The notes: generated by a model from the sequence alone, not told the origin. A stretch of 64,000 nucleotides of DNA from Pseudomonas serbica (GCF_028823535.1 NZ_JAQIYM010000090.1:434001-498000); one strand, 5' to 3'; shown: positions 8,263 to 17,008, counted from the first letter of the stretch. Program-made: numbers and translations.

Positions 8263-10064
8263 AGCCCGATGTCTCGTGAGAAAACGTCGCCGAGTTGCTT
8301 CAGCGGGAGTTTGTGCGCAAAAGGCCTGATCTCGTCCTGCGTGAAGATCCTCAGGATGTACTCATGTTGAGCCGTGGTTTTGCAGGCCCGGATCGCGGCA
8401 TCTGCTCCATGCACATTGAGATAGATGGAATACAGACTTTGACCCTTCTTCCGGATACCCATTTTCAGGGCGTCCTCAACATCCGTTGGTCTAGGGTCGG
8501 TACTGGGCCAGCCGCCCATTGAAATTACTTGGCGGTTAAGGACAGCGCATTCGCTGGTCGTTGAAGTCCCGTACGAAGTCTTCACACCAAGTCCATCTTG
8601 AGCGAAAACGTAACCAGCATTGAAGAGTTGTGGGATTGTGTTCTCATCAAGTCTGAAGCCGTGGCGACCGTCAGCGTTTGTCCAGCCAAAACGCTCCTTT
8701 GCCTCAACTATCCCTGGCGCCCCGATAACCACCGAGAATGCGTGGAAAATGTTTTTCCAAAAGGTGTGCTCGAAACTGTCGAAGATAGCCTCACGATCCG
8801 TGCTTTTTGCAGCGAAATTAAAGAGATCGGCAACAGATTCGCCCTTCAATTCCTTTCTGAAACTTGCAGTCTTATTACTATCAACTTGATAGCGTGCACA
8901 CAGCAATTCTGAGCTGTAGAAACCTTGGGCGTATTCTCGCGCATGAGCCAACGCCTCATGATCAACCCGTCCAAGGTCGAAGGACTTCAATACATCAATG
9001 TCCACGGACATCAGTGTGTAACCAGTAGGGTGATTCAAACCGATAAATTGGCTGTCCAGCAGTGTTTTCTGCCTAATTTTATCGTCATAGATGGTGGTCT
9101 TGCTTAGCTCATCCCCCACCACTTCAATACCAAGGTCAACACATGGCCATTGATCCATAATCGGTAGAGCTTTACGGTCATCATTGTTTTTGGTGAACTG
9201 CAATGGCTCAGTGAATGCCGCTGGCGTCGACAAAATGCCTATGTCGAATGACTCGGTGTAACAAGTGGCCCTCTTCACTGGAGCGTACGCCACCCCAGTC
9301 GGCATTTCACTGGTCTCCTCGGTCTTCACCCAGCAGAATAGCCGGCTATGCATGGCGTTCATCAACGTGCTGTCCTGGGCCTCGATGAAGGCCAACAGCA
9401 ATTCCGGATGATCGATTTGCCCTGAGCGTATCGAGGGCAAATTTCCTGTAAATGGTTGAATCGCCGTCAGTTCATCAGCTTCATTCAAGTGCACCTTGGC
9501 GCACATCCAATAGAGAAACTTATCCTGATCCAGCTTATTGTCTTGAACGATCTGCAGCAGAGTTTCCATCAGCTCGCGAAACTGAGGTACACCCCCAATG
9601 TTCTGCATAGCCTCGAACTGATGCTTCACCTCCTGACCATCGGCCAGCAGCCGCCCATCGACGGTGGAGAAAGACAGCTCGATATGCCTATTTGGATGCT
9701 CCGCTTGAAGAACACGAACCATGTCCAAATCGCCCTTAATGATGGCGGAGATGAACACGTTACCGAAGCTTTCGCTCAGGGTATTCAGCGCTACCGGCAT
9801 TGCATCTCGGTCTTTGCGTCGAAACATGCTGCGATCCAGGAAGTAACCTGCCGCCATCGCATCGGTTAATTCGAAGTGTTGGGAGAACAACGCAATCATC
9901 GCCGGATCTTCATCCTGCAAAATGTCGTACATCAGTATGCCGCCCATTGTTGCTTTTTGGTCGACAGGAAGGAGAGGGACGATGCTATGCAGCAAGGCCT
10001 CCACCATCGGCTGATTCTTCGCCTCTATTTGTTCTTTGATCAGCTGCTGGAGAGTATCCGACAC
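8259..10064 (-). CDS. unknown protein with FxxDIGL C-terminal tail, 601 aa
   Basis: The start is a GTG at 10064 with an AAGGA box 8 bases upstream. The protein is large and soluble with no domain I recognise. The N-terminal 130 residues look helical, the middle is mixed, and the chain ends VFSRDIGL. That matches the F-x-x-[D/E]-[L/I]-G-L tail of the other unlike proteins in this window. GC content appears lower in the 8.6-9.3 kb part than in neighbouring genes. It is a single-gene unit, head-to-head with the Sel1 lipoprotein operon at 10193. Confidence 0.8.
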   Translation of the reverse strand: MSDTLQQLIKEQIEAKNQPMVEALLHSIVPLLPVDQKATMGGILMYDILQDEDPAMIALFSQHFELTDAMAAGYFLDRSMFRRKDRDAMPVALNTLSESFGNVFISAIIKGDLDMVRVLQAEHPNRHIELSFSTVDGRLLADGQEVKHQFEAMQNIGGVPQFRELMETLLQIVQDNKLDQDKFLYWMCAKVHLNEADELTAIQPFTGNLPSIRSGQIDHPELLLAFIEAQDSTLMNAMHSRLFCWVKTEETSEMPTGVAYAPVKRATCYTESFDIGILSTPAAFTEPLQFTKNNDDRKALPIMDQWPCVDLGIEVVGDELSKTTIYDDKIRQKTLLDSQFIGLNHPTGYTLMSVDIDVLKSFDLGRVDHEALAHAREYAQGFYSSELLCARYQVDSNKTASFRKELKGESVADLFNFAAKSTDREAIFDSFEHTFWKNIFHAFSVVIGAPGIVEAKERFGWTNADGRHGFRLDENTIPQLFNAGYVFAQDGLGVKTSYGTSTTSECAVLNRQVISMGGWPSTDPRPTDVEDALKMGIRKKGQSLYSIYLNVHGADAAIRACKTTAQHEYILRIFTQDEIRPFAHKLPLKQLGDVFSRDIGL

Positions 10065-10139
10065 GACATTTTCCTTCTAGAAATCCTTCCTCCAGTGTAG
10101 AGATGACGCTCTCACAGGGTCAACGAAACAAGGCCTTGA

Positions 10140-10167
10140 TTGACATTGCCTGGCGCGTTGCGATAAT
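10140..10167 (+). promoter_or_regulatory. sigma-70 type promoter for the Sel1 lipoprotein genes
   Basis: TTGACA at 10140-10145 and GATAAT at 10162-10167, 16 bp apart, lie just upstream of the 10193 start. Confidence 0.7.
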
Positions 10168-10192
10168 CGAGGTTTTCGTGTGAGTGACTAGC

Positions 10193-10948
10193 ATGCAGCG
10201 TATCTCAGCCCTGGTGCTCGGCAGCCTGTTGACTGCCGGATGTGCCCCCGTGCAATTCCAACCCACCCTGTTCGATCCTTCCAAGCCCAACCTGGGAGTT
10301 CCAGTGGTCGATCAGACCTCGCGGCTAGCGCCCACGGTCGTCATGCGTGAGGACGTCATTGTCACACCACAGATCGTGCAGAATCAGGACGCTGATACAC
10401 AGGATTCAGGTCAGGCGGAAGTGTTCGTGCCAACCGCAGCGCCGGCGCAGAGCTCAACCTTTACCGTTGATGTTCCGCCACAAACCCCGGCGTACCAGCC
10501 CCCTGCTCAAGCCCCTGCCCCGATTGCAGTGAAGAGCACTTCGGTTGCAAGCAAAGCACCCCCAGCTGAACCCTACGACATCTCGGCGTCCTTGGAGCGT
10601 GAGTTGGCGATGGAGGCGGTTCAGCATGCTCCGGCCAAGAATTCGAAATCATCGGTCACGGGGCCGCGTAAAAGCCAACATCAAGACGAAATCAATAAAT
10701 TGACACTGCTGTACGCCGAAAGTGACGTTAACGCCGCTTACGACCTGGCCAAGCTCCTGTACCAGGATCAACGCACTGAAGAAGCGGACACGGTGCTGGA
10801 TTTTGCCGTCCGTAACAAACACCCCAAGGCCATGCTGCTCTACAGCGAACGCTTGCTGAAGGCCGGCGATAAAAAACAATCGCGCCGCTGGTTACAAGCC
10901 GCCGCTGATGCTGGTAACAAAGAAGCCAAACAGAAACTCACGCAATAG
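10193..10948 (+). CDS. Sel1-repeat lipoprotein, 251 aa
   Basis: The ATG at 10193 gives a short lipoprotein signal peptide with the lipobox LTAGC, so Cys20 is the predicted lipidated residue. A long proline/alanine/glutamine-rich linker (about residues 25-135) follows. The C-terminal 90 residues contain two to three Sel1-like (TPR-like) helical pairs, including AAYDLAKLLY, AMLLYSERLL and SRRWLQAAADAGN. It is an outer-membrane or periplasmic scaffold by family expectation. A second Sel1 lipoprotein gene follows 9 bases later, and the two share the promoter at 10140. Confidence 0.8.
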   Translation: MQRISALVLGSLLTAGCAPVQFQPTLFDPSKPNLGVPVVDQTSRLAPTVVMREDVIVTPQIVQNQDADTQDSGQAEVFVPTAAPAQSSTFTVDVPPQTPAYQPPAQAPAPIAVKSTSVASKAPPAEPYDISASLERELAMEAVQHAPAKNSKSSVTGPRKSQHQDEINKLTLLYAESDVNAAYDLAKLLYQDQRTEEADTVLDFAVRNKHPKAMLLYSERLLKAGDKKQSRRWLQAAADAGNKEAKQKLTQ

Positions 10949-10957
10949 GGCTAGGTG

Positions 10958-11950
10958 ATGTTTAATAACCGCTTTCGTTTACGCTGTGGCTACATCGCTT
11001 TGCTGATGCTGGCGGGTTGTCAAAGCCAGCCTCAGCAGCCTGTGGCACCGGTTGGGCCCACGCCGGTAATTCGTGAGCCTGTCCAGCCGGAAACCCCGTG
11101 GGTCGCTCCAGCTCAGGTCGAGACGCCTATCCAGGTGAATACCACAACGCCAGATCCCTTCAATGTGGAGGAAGGTCTCTCCGTAGACTCGGCCTTGTCG
11201 AGCGATGAACTTTACGAGAAAGCCCGCCAGCTCATGGAGGGTACCCCCAGCGACGAGAATAAGCAGGCTGCTGTGGTCTTGTTGAACCAGGCCGCTGAAT
11301 TGGGGAATGCGGAAGCCATGCGTGTACTCGGTCTTCTGAAGCTGAAGGAAGGCCCGGATCAGCGAGCCTTAGCCATCGCTTTGCTGGAAGGTTCCGCCGC
11401 CAACAGCATCAAAGCCATGCGCCAATTGGGCATCCTGTATGGCAACCTGAGCCAGCCGCACCTGGACAATCCACAGAAAGCCCTCTCATACCTGCAGAAA
11501 GCCTCTGACCTTGGGGACGGTGAATCGTCTTTCTACCTGGGTCGATTGCTAGCCCGTGCCGGGAGGAACGACGAGGGCAAGCGATTGATCGCTCTGGCCA
11601 GCGAGCAAGGCTTTGTTAAAGGTGGCGGGATCAGCAAGAAGGCGGATGAGCAACGTTCAGCCGACTTAATGCGTTCCTACGCGCTGCAGCGACAGGCCAT
11701 GAAAGGCGATCCAGAAAGCATGTACCAATTTGCACAACTGCTGCTGGCCGGCAAGGCCCAGGGCAGCCTGGCGGGTTACGATCAATCGGCGCAATTCGAG
11801 GCCTACTACTGGCTCAAGCGGGCGGCGTTGATGGGCGACATTCCATCGGCGACAAAGCTGACGGAAATGTCAGAGGTAGAGGCTCAAATGGCCCTGCACA
11901 AGATGACTTACCAGAAGCTGGACAAGGCGTTGACCGGCACCAAGTCCTGA
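10958..11950 (+). CDS. Sel1-repeat lipoprotein, 330 aa
   Basis: The start is the ATG at 10958 (a GTG at 10955 is possible). The signal peptide ends with the lipobox LMLAGC. A proline-rich linker covers about residues 20-75. At least four Sel1-like repeats follow: AAELGNAEAMRVLGLLKLK, AANSIKAMRQLGILYGN, ASDLGDGESSFYLGRLL and YYWLKRAALMGDIPSATKL. Sel1 proteins usually act as protein-protein scaffolds. The pairing with the preceding gene suggests two subunits of one envelope assembly, possibly part of a conjugation apparatus outside the window; this is inference. Confidence 0.8.
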   Translation: MFNNRFRLRCGYIALLMLAGCQSQPQQPVAPVGPTPVIREPVQPETPWVAPAQVETPIQVNTTTPDPFNVEEGLSVDSALSSDELYEKARQLMEGTPSDENKQAAVVLLNQAAELGNAEAMRVLGLLKLKEGPDQRALAIALLEGSAANSIKAMRQLGILYGNLSQPHLDNPQKALSYLQKASDLGDGESSFYLGRLLARAGRNDEGKRLIALASEQGFVKGGGISKKADEQRSADLMRSYALQRQAMKGDPESMYQFAQLLLAGKAQGSLAGYDQSAQFEAYYWLKRAALMGDIPSATKLTEMSEVEAQMALHKMTYQKLDKALTGTKS

Positions 11951-11963
11951 TTCGACTGAGGCT

Positions 11964-11995
11964 GCAGGCTGCCTGGTTACCGCCTGGCAGCCTGC
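11964..11995. terminator. hairpin between convergent genes
   Basis: A 10-bp perfect stem, GCAGGCTGCC (11964-11973) and GGCAGCCTGC (11986-11995), lies between the convergent 10958 and 12001 genes. There is no T run on either side, so its role as a terminator is uncertain. Confidence 0.5.
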
Positions 11996-12000
11996 GTAGC

Positions 12001-12864
12001 TCACCTCAACCGCAAGTGCAGCTTGATCATACTAAGCAAGGCCTTCAGCCCAGGTAGATCCATACCACCCGGCTCAACCTTCCTACCATACATGCGCTCG
12101 AACTGGCGCAGAACACCCAGAAATTTTGCACTGTGACGGTCGACCATTTCTTCAGCCTGCTGGCGCAATCGGTCGGGTACACCAAAGCGTGCCTCAGCGA
12201 TGGATCCCGCAATGGCGCACAGGGTGTCGGTGTCTCCCCCAACGTGGAGACCATTCCTGATGGTTTCCTCGAACGACTTGGCCTGGAAGACGCAGGAGAG
12301 CGCCTGGGGAATCGTTCCCTGGCAGGTAGGACTGAAGGTGTACTCTTCGTTCAGGACATCGAGATCCAAACGGGTCTCGTAATCGAACCAATCTGACATG
12401 ACCTCTTCGACTACAGCCGCCTCTACCCCGTTGCGGAACAAGAAGATCGCCAGCGCAACCGCTTGCGCGCCTTTTGTGCCCTCGGAATGGGCATGAGTGA
12501 TGCACGCCGACATGTGCGCCTCGCTCATCACGCGCTGAACACTTTCAAACGCCCAACCTACAGGTGATACCCGCATGCCGGCGCCGTTACCGCAGGAAAA
12601 ATTCGGTTTGCTGTAGCTGGAGTTCGTGTGGGCCCAATCCATGAAGCTCGGGCCATACCCGTAGTTTGGGTAGGTGCGGGCGTAGAGCTGGTAGAACTCG
12701 CTGTAGGAACGATGATTGATGATCGCATCGGCGGTGGCCAGGCTTAAGACCGAGTCGTCAGTGATCGTCGAATGGCCGGGGATGAAAAAATTTGCGTTGC
12801 GATCTTTCTCGTCGCGAAATTCATAGTAGGAACCGGCGATGTCGCCAATAATTGCGCCAATCAT
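12001..12864 (-). CDS. ADP-ribosylglycohydrolase family protein
   Basis: The start at 12864 (MIGAIIGDIAGSYYE) has a GAGGGAAC box upstream; earlier in-frame codons are unlikely to be used. The 287-aa protein has the family's two metal-binding signatures: TDDS at residues 35-38 and GGDTDT at 209-214. The HAHSEG motif lies at 124-129. Family members remove ADP-ribose from proteins or small molecules using two Mg or Mn ions. On a plasmid this could reverse ADP-ribosylation used by a toxin or phage defence, but no ADP-ribosyltransferase is visible nearby. Confidence 0.88.
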   Translation of the reverse strand: MIGAIIGDIAGSYYEFRDEKDRNANFFIPGHSTITDDSVLSLATADAIINHRSYSEFYQLYARTYPNYGYGPSFMDWAHTNSSYSKPNFSCGNGAGMRVSPVGWAFESVQRVMSEAHMSACITHAHSEGTKGAQAVALAIFLFRNGVEAAVVEEVMSDWFDYETRLDLDVLNEEYTFSPTCQGTIPQALSCVFQAKSFEETIRNGLHVGGDTDTLCAIAGSIAEARFGVPDRLRQQAEEMVDRHSAKFLGVLRQFERMYGRKVEPGGMDLPGLKALLSMIKLHLRLR

Positions 12865-12928
12865 GGGGTTGTTCCCTCTTGTTTTTGGCAATTATCACTG
12901 TTTGTCAGCTGCTTGCACAGCCCATTGT

Positions 12929-13270
12929 TCAGGACGCCATGGCGGGGGTATCGACCTCGAGGTCATCTGTGCTCTTCAGCCATTGCACGGGATGATGAGC
13001 GAAAGCCTCTCCGACACGCTCAGTCACGAATAGCCGTGCCTCGCGCATCATATCAATGGTCTGAGCGTCGAACCCCTTAAAAGCAATCACAGACGCCAGC
13101 CCAGTGTCGTAAATGATCAGCGAATCGGCAGCCTGAACGGCACACAGATCGCCCTCTAACGGACAATAACCCAATGCAGCCGGCCAATGGATAAGCCAGT
13201 AATCACCTTGGGCATCGCCTCCTTGGGCCATGTCAAAAGCGGGTAAAGCCTGTGTCACGGTTAAACGCAT
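12929..13270 (-). CDS. hypothetical protein, 113 aa
   Basis: The ATG at 13270 has a GGGGC motif upstream. The protein is small, soluble and beta-rich (SLIIYDTGLASVIAFKGF), without known motifs. It lies 64 bases upstream of the ADP-ribosylglycohydrolase gene on the same strand and may be co-transcribed with it. Confidence 0.6.
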   Translation of the reverse strand: MRLTVTQALPAFDMAQGGDAQGDYWLIHWPAALGYCPLEGDLCAVQAADSLIIYDTGLASVIAFKGFDAQTIDMMREARLFVTERVGEAFAHHPVQWLKSTDDLEVDTPAMAS

Positions 13271-13369
13271 CAATTGCCCCTTCGCAGCTATCCACCCATT
13301 ATAACCTGCTCCGGGGTTGGTATCTTCAGCTTTCCGAAAGCGAAGAGAATGTTACTTTTCCAACGCAAC

Positions 13370-13390
13370 AAAAAGCCCGCATCTGCGGGC
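13370..13390 (-). terminator. rho-independent terminator
   Basis: On the minus strand GCGGGC and GCCCGC arms around AGAT are followed by TTTTT. It closes the 14527-15717 and 13415-14500 unit. Confidence 0.8.
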
Positions 13391-13414
13391 CTCTCGTGTT
13401 CCGTGTAACTTCGC

Positions 13415-14500
13415 TTATAGCGTGCACTCAGACGCGTTCCAGCTGCGCTGGAAGGTTAGAAGCGACTCTACCAGAGCGTCTTCACCTTTGCTCAAGACTT
13501 GCTGTTCAAACGCTTCGCCGTGGTGCAGTTTGAACGCCTTGATGAAGCCGCCGAGTTCCTCCTTGTCCAGGCCGGTGACCCTTTCCACCAGCTCGCCGTT
13601 AAGCCGAGCCTTCCGTACGAGCTTCTGCTTCAAGTCCTCCATCACAGTCTCGTAAGCAACCTTCCCAGCCGGGAACGCCTCAAAGATCGAATCCAGGTAA
13701 TCCGCCCTGGACGCTTTCCAGATCACACCGCTACTCGTCACCTGATTGTTGCGCAGATATTCAAGGAAACCTGCGTAGGTAGTTCGCCGACGCTCTTTTG
13801 AACGGTCGTTATGGCTTCGGAACTCGTGCAGATAGACGTCCGGATCGAATAGGCTCGAGGACGCAGCGAATTCGAAGATCTGTTCAAGGTTGTCGAAGCC
13901 TCGCGCCCAGCGAGCGTGGTCATAGCCGAAAAACTCGACCGTGGCCTTGAAGTCCTGTGAGATCAAGACCTCCCCGCCATAGCGGTTGCCCAGGCTCACC
14001 ATCATGGTCAGGCCTTTGTGGCCAAATTTCAGGCCCATCTTCTTGCCGATCACACCCATCAGGTTGCCCAGGTCGTTCCAGGCGTAATAGCCCTCGGCAT
14101 AGTCCAGTTCATGATCCTTCACCCAGATCAAGTCAACCTGCACGCGTCCACCCTCTTCCAGCGGCACACCCAGGCTGATCATTGACGTTTTCTGGATCAC
14201 AGTCAGGTCTGGCTCATCCTGACCATGGTACGCACAAGGGATCTCAACACCGTAGTGATCAGAGAGCAGCTTGGCGATCTGCGGAGGCGTCAGCAGGTCA
14301 CGCAGACCGTCCGGCACGAGCAAGTCGATGTCGCCATGGTCGGCCTTGTCGCGGTAAGCAATGACTTTGCGCGGCAGCAGCTCCAATCCAGCTTCAAGCA
14401 TGCGAGCCGACAGGATCGAAATGACCTCCGCAGCCTTACGTGCCTCCACCGCCGAGCTTACTCGTACGACACCATAATCCTTCAGCGCATTGCCACCCAT
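13415..14500 (-). CDS. nucleotidyltransferase-fold protein, 361 aa
   Basis: The ATG at 14500 has a GAGG box upstream. The N-terminal 130 residues fit a pol-beta-type nucleotidyltransferase core: the DKADHGDIDLLV segment carries the D-x-D metal ligands, and VQVDLIW supplies the third acidic strand. The remaining residues form an unrecognised, helix-rich domain (GLKFGHKGLTMMVSLGNRYGG and a basic, Lys/Arg-rich C-terminal half). The family could add nucleotides to RNA, protein or antibiotic, and the substrate cannot be read from the sequence. It sits 26 bases after a tail-family gene and is probably in one operon with it. Confidence 0.7.
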   Translation of the reverse strand: MGGNALKDYGVVRVSSAVEARKAAEVISILSARMLEAGLELLPRKVIAYRDKADHGDIDLLVPDGLRDLLTPPQIAKLLSDHYGVEIPCAYHGQDEPDLTVIQKTSMISLGVPLEEGGRVQVDLIWVKDHELDYAEGYYAWNDLGNLMGVIGKKMGLKFGHKGLTMMVSLGNRYGGEVLISQDFKATVEFFGYDHARWARGFDNLEQIFEFAASSSLFDPDVYLHEFRSHNDRSKERRRTTYAGFLEYLRNNQVTSSGVIWKASRADYLDSIFEAFPAGKVAYETVMEDLKQKLVRKARLNGELVERVTGLDKEELGGFIKAFKLHHGEAFEQQVLSKGEDALVESLLTFQRSWNASECTL

Positions 14501-14526
14501 TCCAACACCTCATCTCCAATATGAAA

Positions 14527-15717
14527 CTACAGGCCGAGGTCTTCCCCAAACCGTTTTCCTAAATCTTTAAGACCAACATACTGCAGGCATTCTGGCCAGC
14601 CGAAACACCTCTCTAGCGACTTCACTTTTACCTTATCAAGGCCTGCAAGCAAAGCCTTTCTGTCGACCATGGTGCCTGCAAGCTCACGAAACAGATCATT
14701 TGTAGCGAAATCCGTCATCACCTCGGCCTGACCGACTAGCAGTGCGTGCATGACTTTGTGCTGACTACCAGGGATTAACCGCTCTGCGGCCAGGCTGATG
14801 GCCTTCTGAGTGTTGATGAATGACTCATTCATGAACATTTCTGGCTTACCCGGCTGTGTTTCGAGGAGCGGACGGGTGATCCTGTTTAGCACAGCCATGC
14901 TAGCGACCTTGTCAGCCAGTAGTCGTCCGATCCAAAACTTAAACCTTTCACATGAATAGGGGTCAGAAAGTTTATCTGCGATGAAGTTTTCAATAACGTC
15001 ATCAACACCCTGGCCACTGTATAATGGTAACGATATACCGTGGGCAATACCCGTGGTTAAAAATAACTCATGCCTCGCATGATCAAACTGCATTTCATCA
15101 CCCCATATGTGGAATGTGTCCAATGGAGCCTGGTCATGACGAATGATTTCTAATATTGATTTACCTTCAAGCCAATAATCACCCTTACCATATAACTTGA
15201 TCACATCAGCGAACGGTTTCTTTGCTGTTAATTTGAAAATCAGAGTATCCAAACCCTCTGCAGCGATACCAGAAAAAGCGCTGCCGGCTTGAATCCTGTC
15301 CATTTCCTGGCCATAGCTATTTGGGGTCGATCCAACGACCAAACCAGACGGGGTGAAGCCCGTGAAATGTCGCCATAAGGGCTTGATCGCGGCATAATCC
15401 CCAGCCTCCAACAGGCGTCGGATAGGATTAATAGCAGGAAAATGCCAGGTCAGATGCTTGAGCTTAGGATGCTCTTCGGTGACAGAGGGCTCCGTGAAGC
15501 TGGCTAGCTTCGGCAGTTTGCTCTGGGGTAGCGTCAGGCCAAAGGCTTGCTGGTGGGCCTTTACGGCTTCGCCAATGGCCTGAAGGCTACCCTGTTTGAT
15601 GAGCTGAATGACCTTCAACTCAATAGCATTGCAGAGATCCGGATCCGGATTTGAAATGTCTCCCAGTAACTGAAGCTGGTCGACCAATTGCAGTTCATTG
15701 TAGTTTTTATGGTTCAT
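14527..15717 (-). CDS. unknown protein with FGEDLGL C-terminal tail, 396 aa
   Basis: The ATG at 15717 has a good AGGAG box. The protein is soluble with no recognised domain. Its last 17 residues include GLKDLGKRFGEDLGL, and the final seven are identical to those of the 51905-53119 protein although the bodies look different. The region 14900-15300 is visibly more AT-rich than its neighbours. It heads an operon with the nucleotidyltransferase-fold gene downstream. Confidence 0.8.
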   Translation of the reverse strand: MNHKNYNELQLVDQLQLLGDISNPDPDLCNAIELKVIQLIKQGSLQAIGEAVKAHQQAFGLTLPQSKLPKLASFTEPSVTEEHPKLKHLTWHFPAINPIRRLLEAGDYAAIKPLWRHFTGFTPSGLVVGSTPNSYGQEMDRIQAGSAFSGIAAEGLDTLIFKLTAKKPFADVIKLYGKGDYWLEGKSILEIIRHDQAPLDTFHIWGDEMQFDHARHELFLTTGIAHGISLPLYSGQGVDDVIENFIADKLSDPYSCERFKFWIGRLLADKVASMAVLNRITRPLLETQPGKPEMFMNESFINTQKAISLAAERLIPGSQHKVMHALLVGQAEVMTDFATNDLFRELAGTMVDRKALLAGLDKVKVKSLERCFGWPECLQYVGLKDLGKRFGEDLGL

Positions 15718-15774
15718 CGTGAATCTCCTGGGTTACTACCAGGTTAACAAACCAGTGACCTACAACTAAAGCAA

Positions 15775-15966
15775 TTATGGAGTCTTAGCGCCGATTTCTT
15801 CGAGGAATGACTGGTAGTTCTCTTCGCGCAAGTTCGGGATTTTGCGTTGCGAGTGCTTCTTCTCGGGCGCTGGGTACGCAGCGTAGACAGTGACATTAAC
15901 ACCGTAAATGTTTTCAGCCCTTTTGGTTTGCGCTTCCAGGTACTCGCGAAGTTCCTGCTTATTCAT
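15775..15966 (-). CDS. small hypothetical protein, 63 aa
   Basis: A short, charged protein with an N-terminal helix (LREYLEAQTKRAENIYG) and a basic middle. The ribosome binding site is weak. It is kept because the reading frame fits the gap, runs with its neighbours and has balanced coding-like composition. It lies 57 bases upstream of the 15717 start. Confidence 0.5.
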   Translation of the reverse strand: MNKQELREYLEAQTKRAENIYGVNVTVYAAYPAPEKKHSQRKIPNLREENYQSFLEEIGAKTP

Positions 15967-16315
15967 AGTTAACCCATTTGGTTGATCGAGGTGAGGCTAA
16001 GGAGTGAAGTTAGCTCTGACTATGAATTGAGTATAAAAGTGGAGCTTCGCCACTGTCAATTCATTGCCTTTGTTTCTGTCCGGGTCGAGCTCATCACCAG
16101 AGAGGTCGACCGTTGCCGCGCAGCGGCCTGTTAAAGCCAGGAATTTAGGCACACCATGGCCTGCAACCCCATAGCGAGGGACGTTTGGGCTCCGCCGCTA
16201 CTAGTCACCAGGGGCACACTGGTGCCATCCTCCACTCTCGCGCAGCGAGCTAATGCCTTTGTGCCGTATCATCGTAGGGCCGGCAGCAAAGTTTGGATCG
16301 GGCCGGTTTCTCATC

Positions 16316-16369
16316 CATCCGCGCAGCGGCTTCAACCGCGAAAACCAGCCATTCCTCCGGAATCGGATG
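16316..16369. repeat. structured repeat copy 1
   Basis: Outer stem CATCCG (16316-16321) with CGGATG (16364-16369). Inner stem GGCT (16328-16331) with AGCC (16347-16350). Third stem ATTCC (16351-16355) with GGAAT (16359-16363). It would fold as a three-way junction. Confidence 0.7.
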
Positions 16370-16435
16370 TTATGGCCGCTCCCTAGCGTCCAGCGGGGCT
16401 CGATGGGTGTCGGCCAGGCGCACACGTAACCTCAA

Positions 16436-16483
16436 TCCGCGCAGCGGCTAAAAAGCGAACTTAGCCACCCCTCCGGGTTCGGA
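16436..16483. repeat. structured repeat copy 2
   Basis: Outer TCCG with CGGA. GGCTAA (16446-16451) pairs with TTAGCC (16461-16466) around a 9-base loop. ACCC (16467-16470) pairs with GGGT (16475-16478). This is the shortest copy. Confidence 0.65.
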
Positions 16484-16552
16484 GTGGGTGACCAGCCTGA
16501 TGAGTGCACCAGCACGTCCTGCGGTGGTTCGTTCCCAACCCCCGGAAAGCCC

Positions 16553-16614
16553 GCTCCGCGAAGCGGCTAAAGCGGGGCCCTTACGGGCATTAGCCAACCC
16601 GCTGGGTTCGGAGC
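16553..16614. repeat. structured repeat copy 3
   Basis: Outer GCTCCG (16553-16558) with CGGAGC (16609-16614). GGCTAA (16565-16570) with TTAGCC (16590-16595). AACCC (16596-16600) with GGGTT (16604-16608). The loop holds a further GCCC-ttac-GGGC hairpin, giving a cloverleaf-like outline. Confidence 0.75.
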
Positions 16615-16682
16615 GATAGTCGTCGCACCTTAACGCTCGTCCAAAAATGAACATCGCATGCACAGTCGCTACCGAGGAGCAC

Positions 16683-16745
16683 GCTCCGCGTAACGGCTAA
16701 AGCGAGGCCCTTTCGGGCCCTTAGCCAACCCATGGGGTTGGGAGC
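16683..16745. repeat. structured repeat copy 4
   Basis: Outer GCTCC (16683-16687) with GGAGC (16741-16745). GGCTAA (16695-16700) with TTAGCC (16721-16726). AACCC with GGGTT (16727-16731, 16735-16739). Loop hairpin GGCCC-tttc-GGGCC. The same layout as copy 3, with sequence changes in stems and loops. Confidence 0.75.
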
Positions 16746-16806
16746 ACTGAAGGCCCTGGTTGGGTACAACCAACGCAATCGGTTGATCCGGAGAGAGCAG
16801 AAATCC

Positions 16807-16922
16807 GCTCCGCGAAGCGGCTATCGGAGCTGTTCATGGTCAAGGGGACTCCCCGCCCTCAATTCTCAGGATCAACAGCCGGCCTTACCTGGCTTTAGCC
16901 ATTCCGCTGGAATCGAATGGGG
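16807..16922. repeat. structured repeat copy 5, enlarged loop
   Basis: CCGCGAAGCGGCT at the left and AGCCATTCC-gct-GGAAT at the right (16897-16913) match the other copies. The loop is expanded to about 75 bases and contains GGGG-act-CCCC. The outer stem is imperfect. Confidence 0.6.
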
Positions 16923-17008
16923 GTAAGCCAACCGGGATGGCTGACCATAAATTCTGAAGTGACTGCTGATTCGCTCCATGTAGCCCGCTTCGCGTAGCGG
17001 CTTAAAGC

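Larger units (their letters stand above)
16110..17005. repeat. array of structured intergenic repeats, about 120-bp period
   Basis: This 1.1-kb gene-free stretch holds at least five clear copies and two or three degraded copies of one structured element. Each begins with a small hairpin (CCGCGNAGCGG), runs into GGCTAA, has a variable loop and returns with TTAGCC. A stem-loop of the type AACCC-gct-GGGTT and an outer closing strand follow. Copies start at about 16316, 16436, 16553, 16683 and 16807 (steps 120, 117, 130 and 124). Stems differ between copies but keep pairing: GCTCCG/CGGAGC against CATCCG/CGGATG, and AACCC/GGGTT against ATTCC/GGAAT. Degraded 5' halves lie near 16114 and 16237. The sequence between copies is not repeated. 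No promoter stands out. Confidence 0.8.

Noticed and set aside
8295..8912. Plus-strand small reading frames
   Set aside because: They lie within the well-supported minus-strand gene 8259-10064 with its GTG start and ribosome binding site.
16110..17005. CRISPR array
   Set aside because: The repeats are not identical, have an internal variable loop and an outer stem, and spacers are not of constant length. No cas gene is nearby.
16110..17005. Integron attC sites or tRNA genes
   Set aside because: The attC boxes (RYYYAAC / GTRRRRY type) are not present and no integrase is seen. The cloverleaf-like copies lack a CCA-accepting stem of 7 bp, anticodon arm geometry and T-loop sequence.
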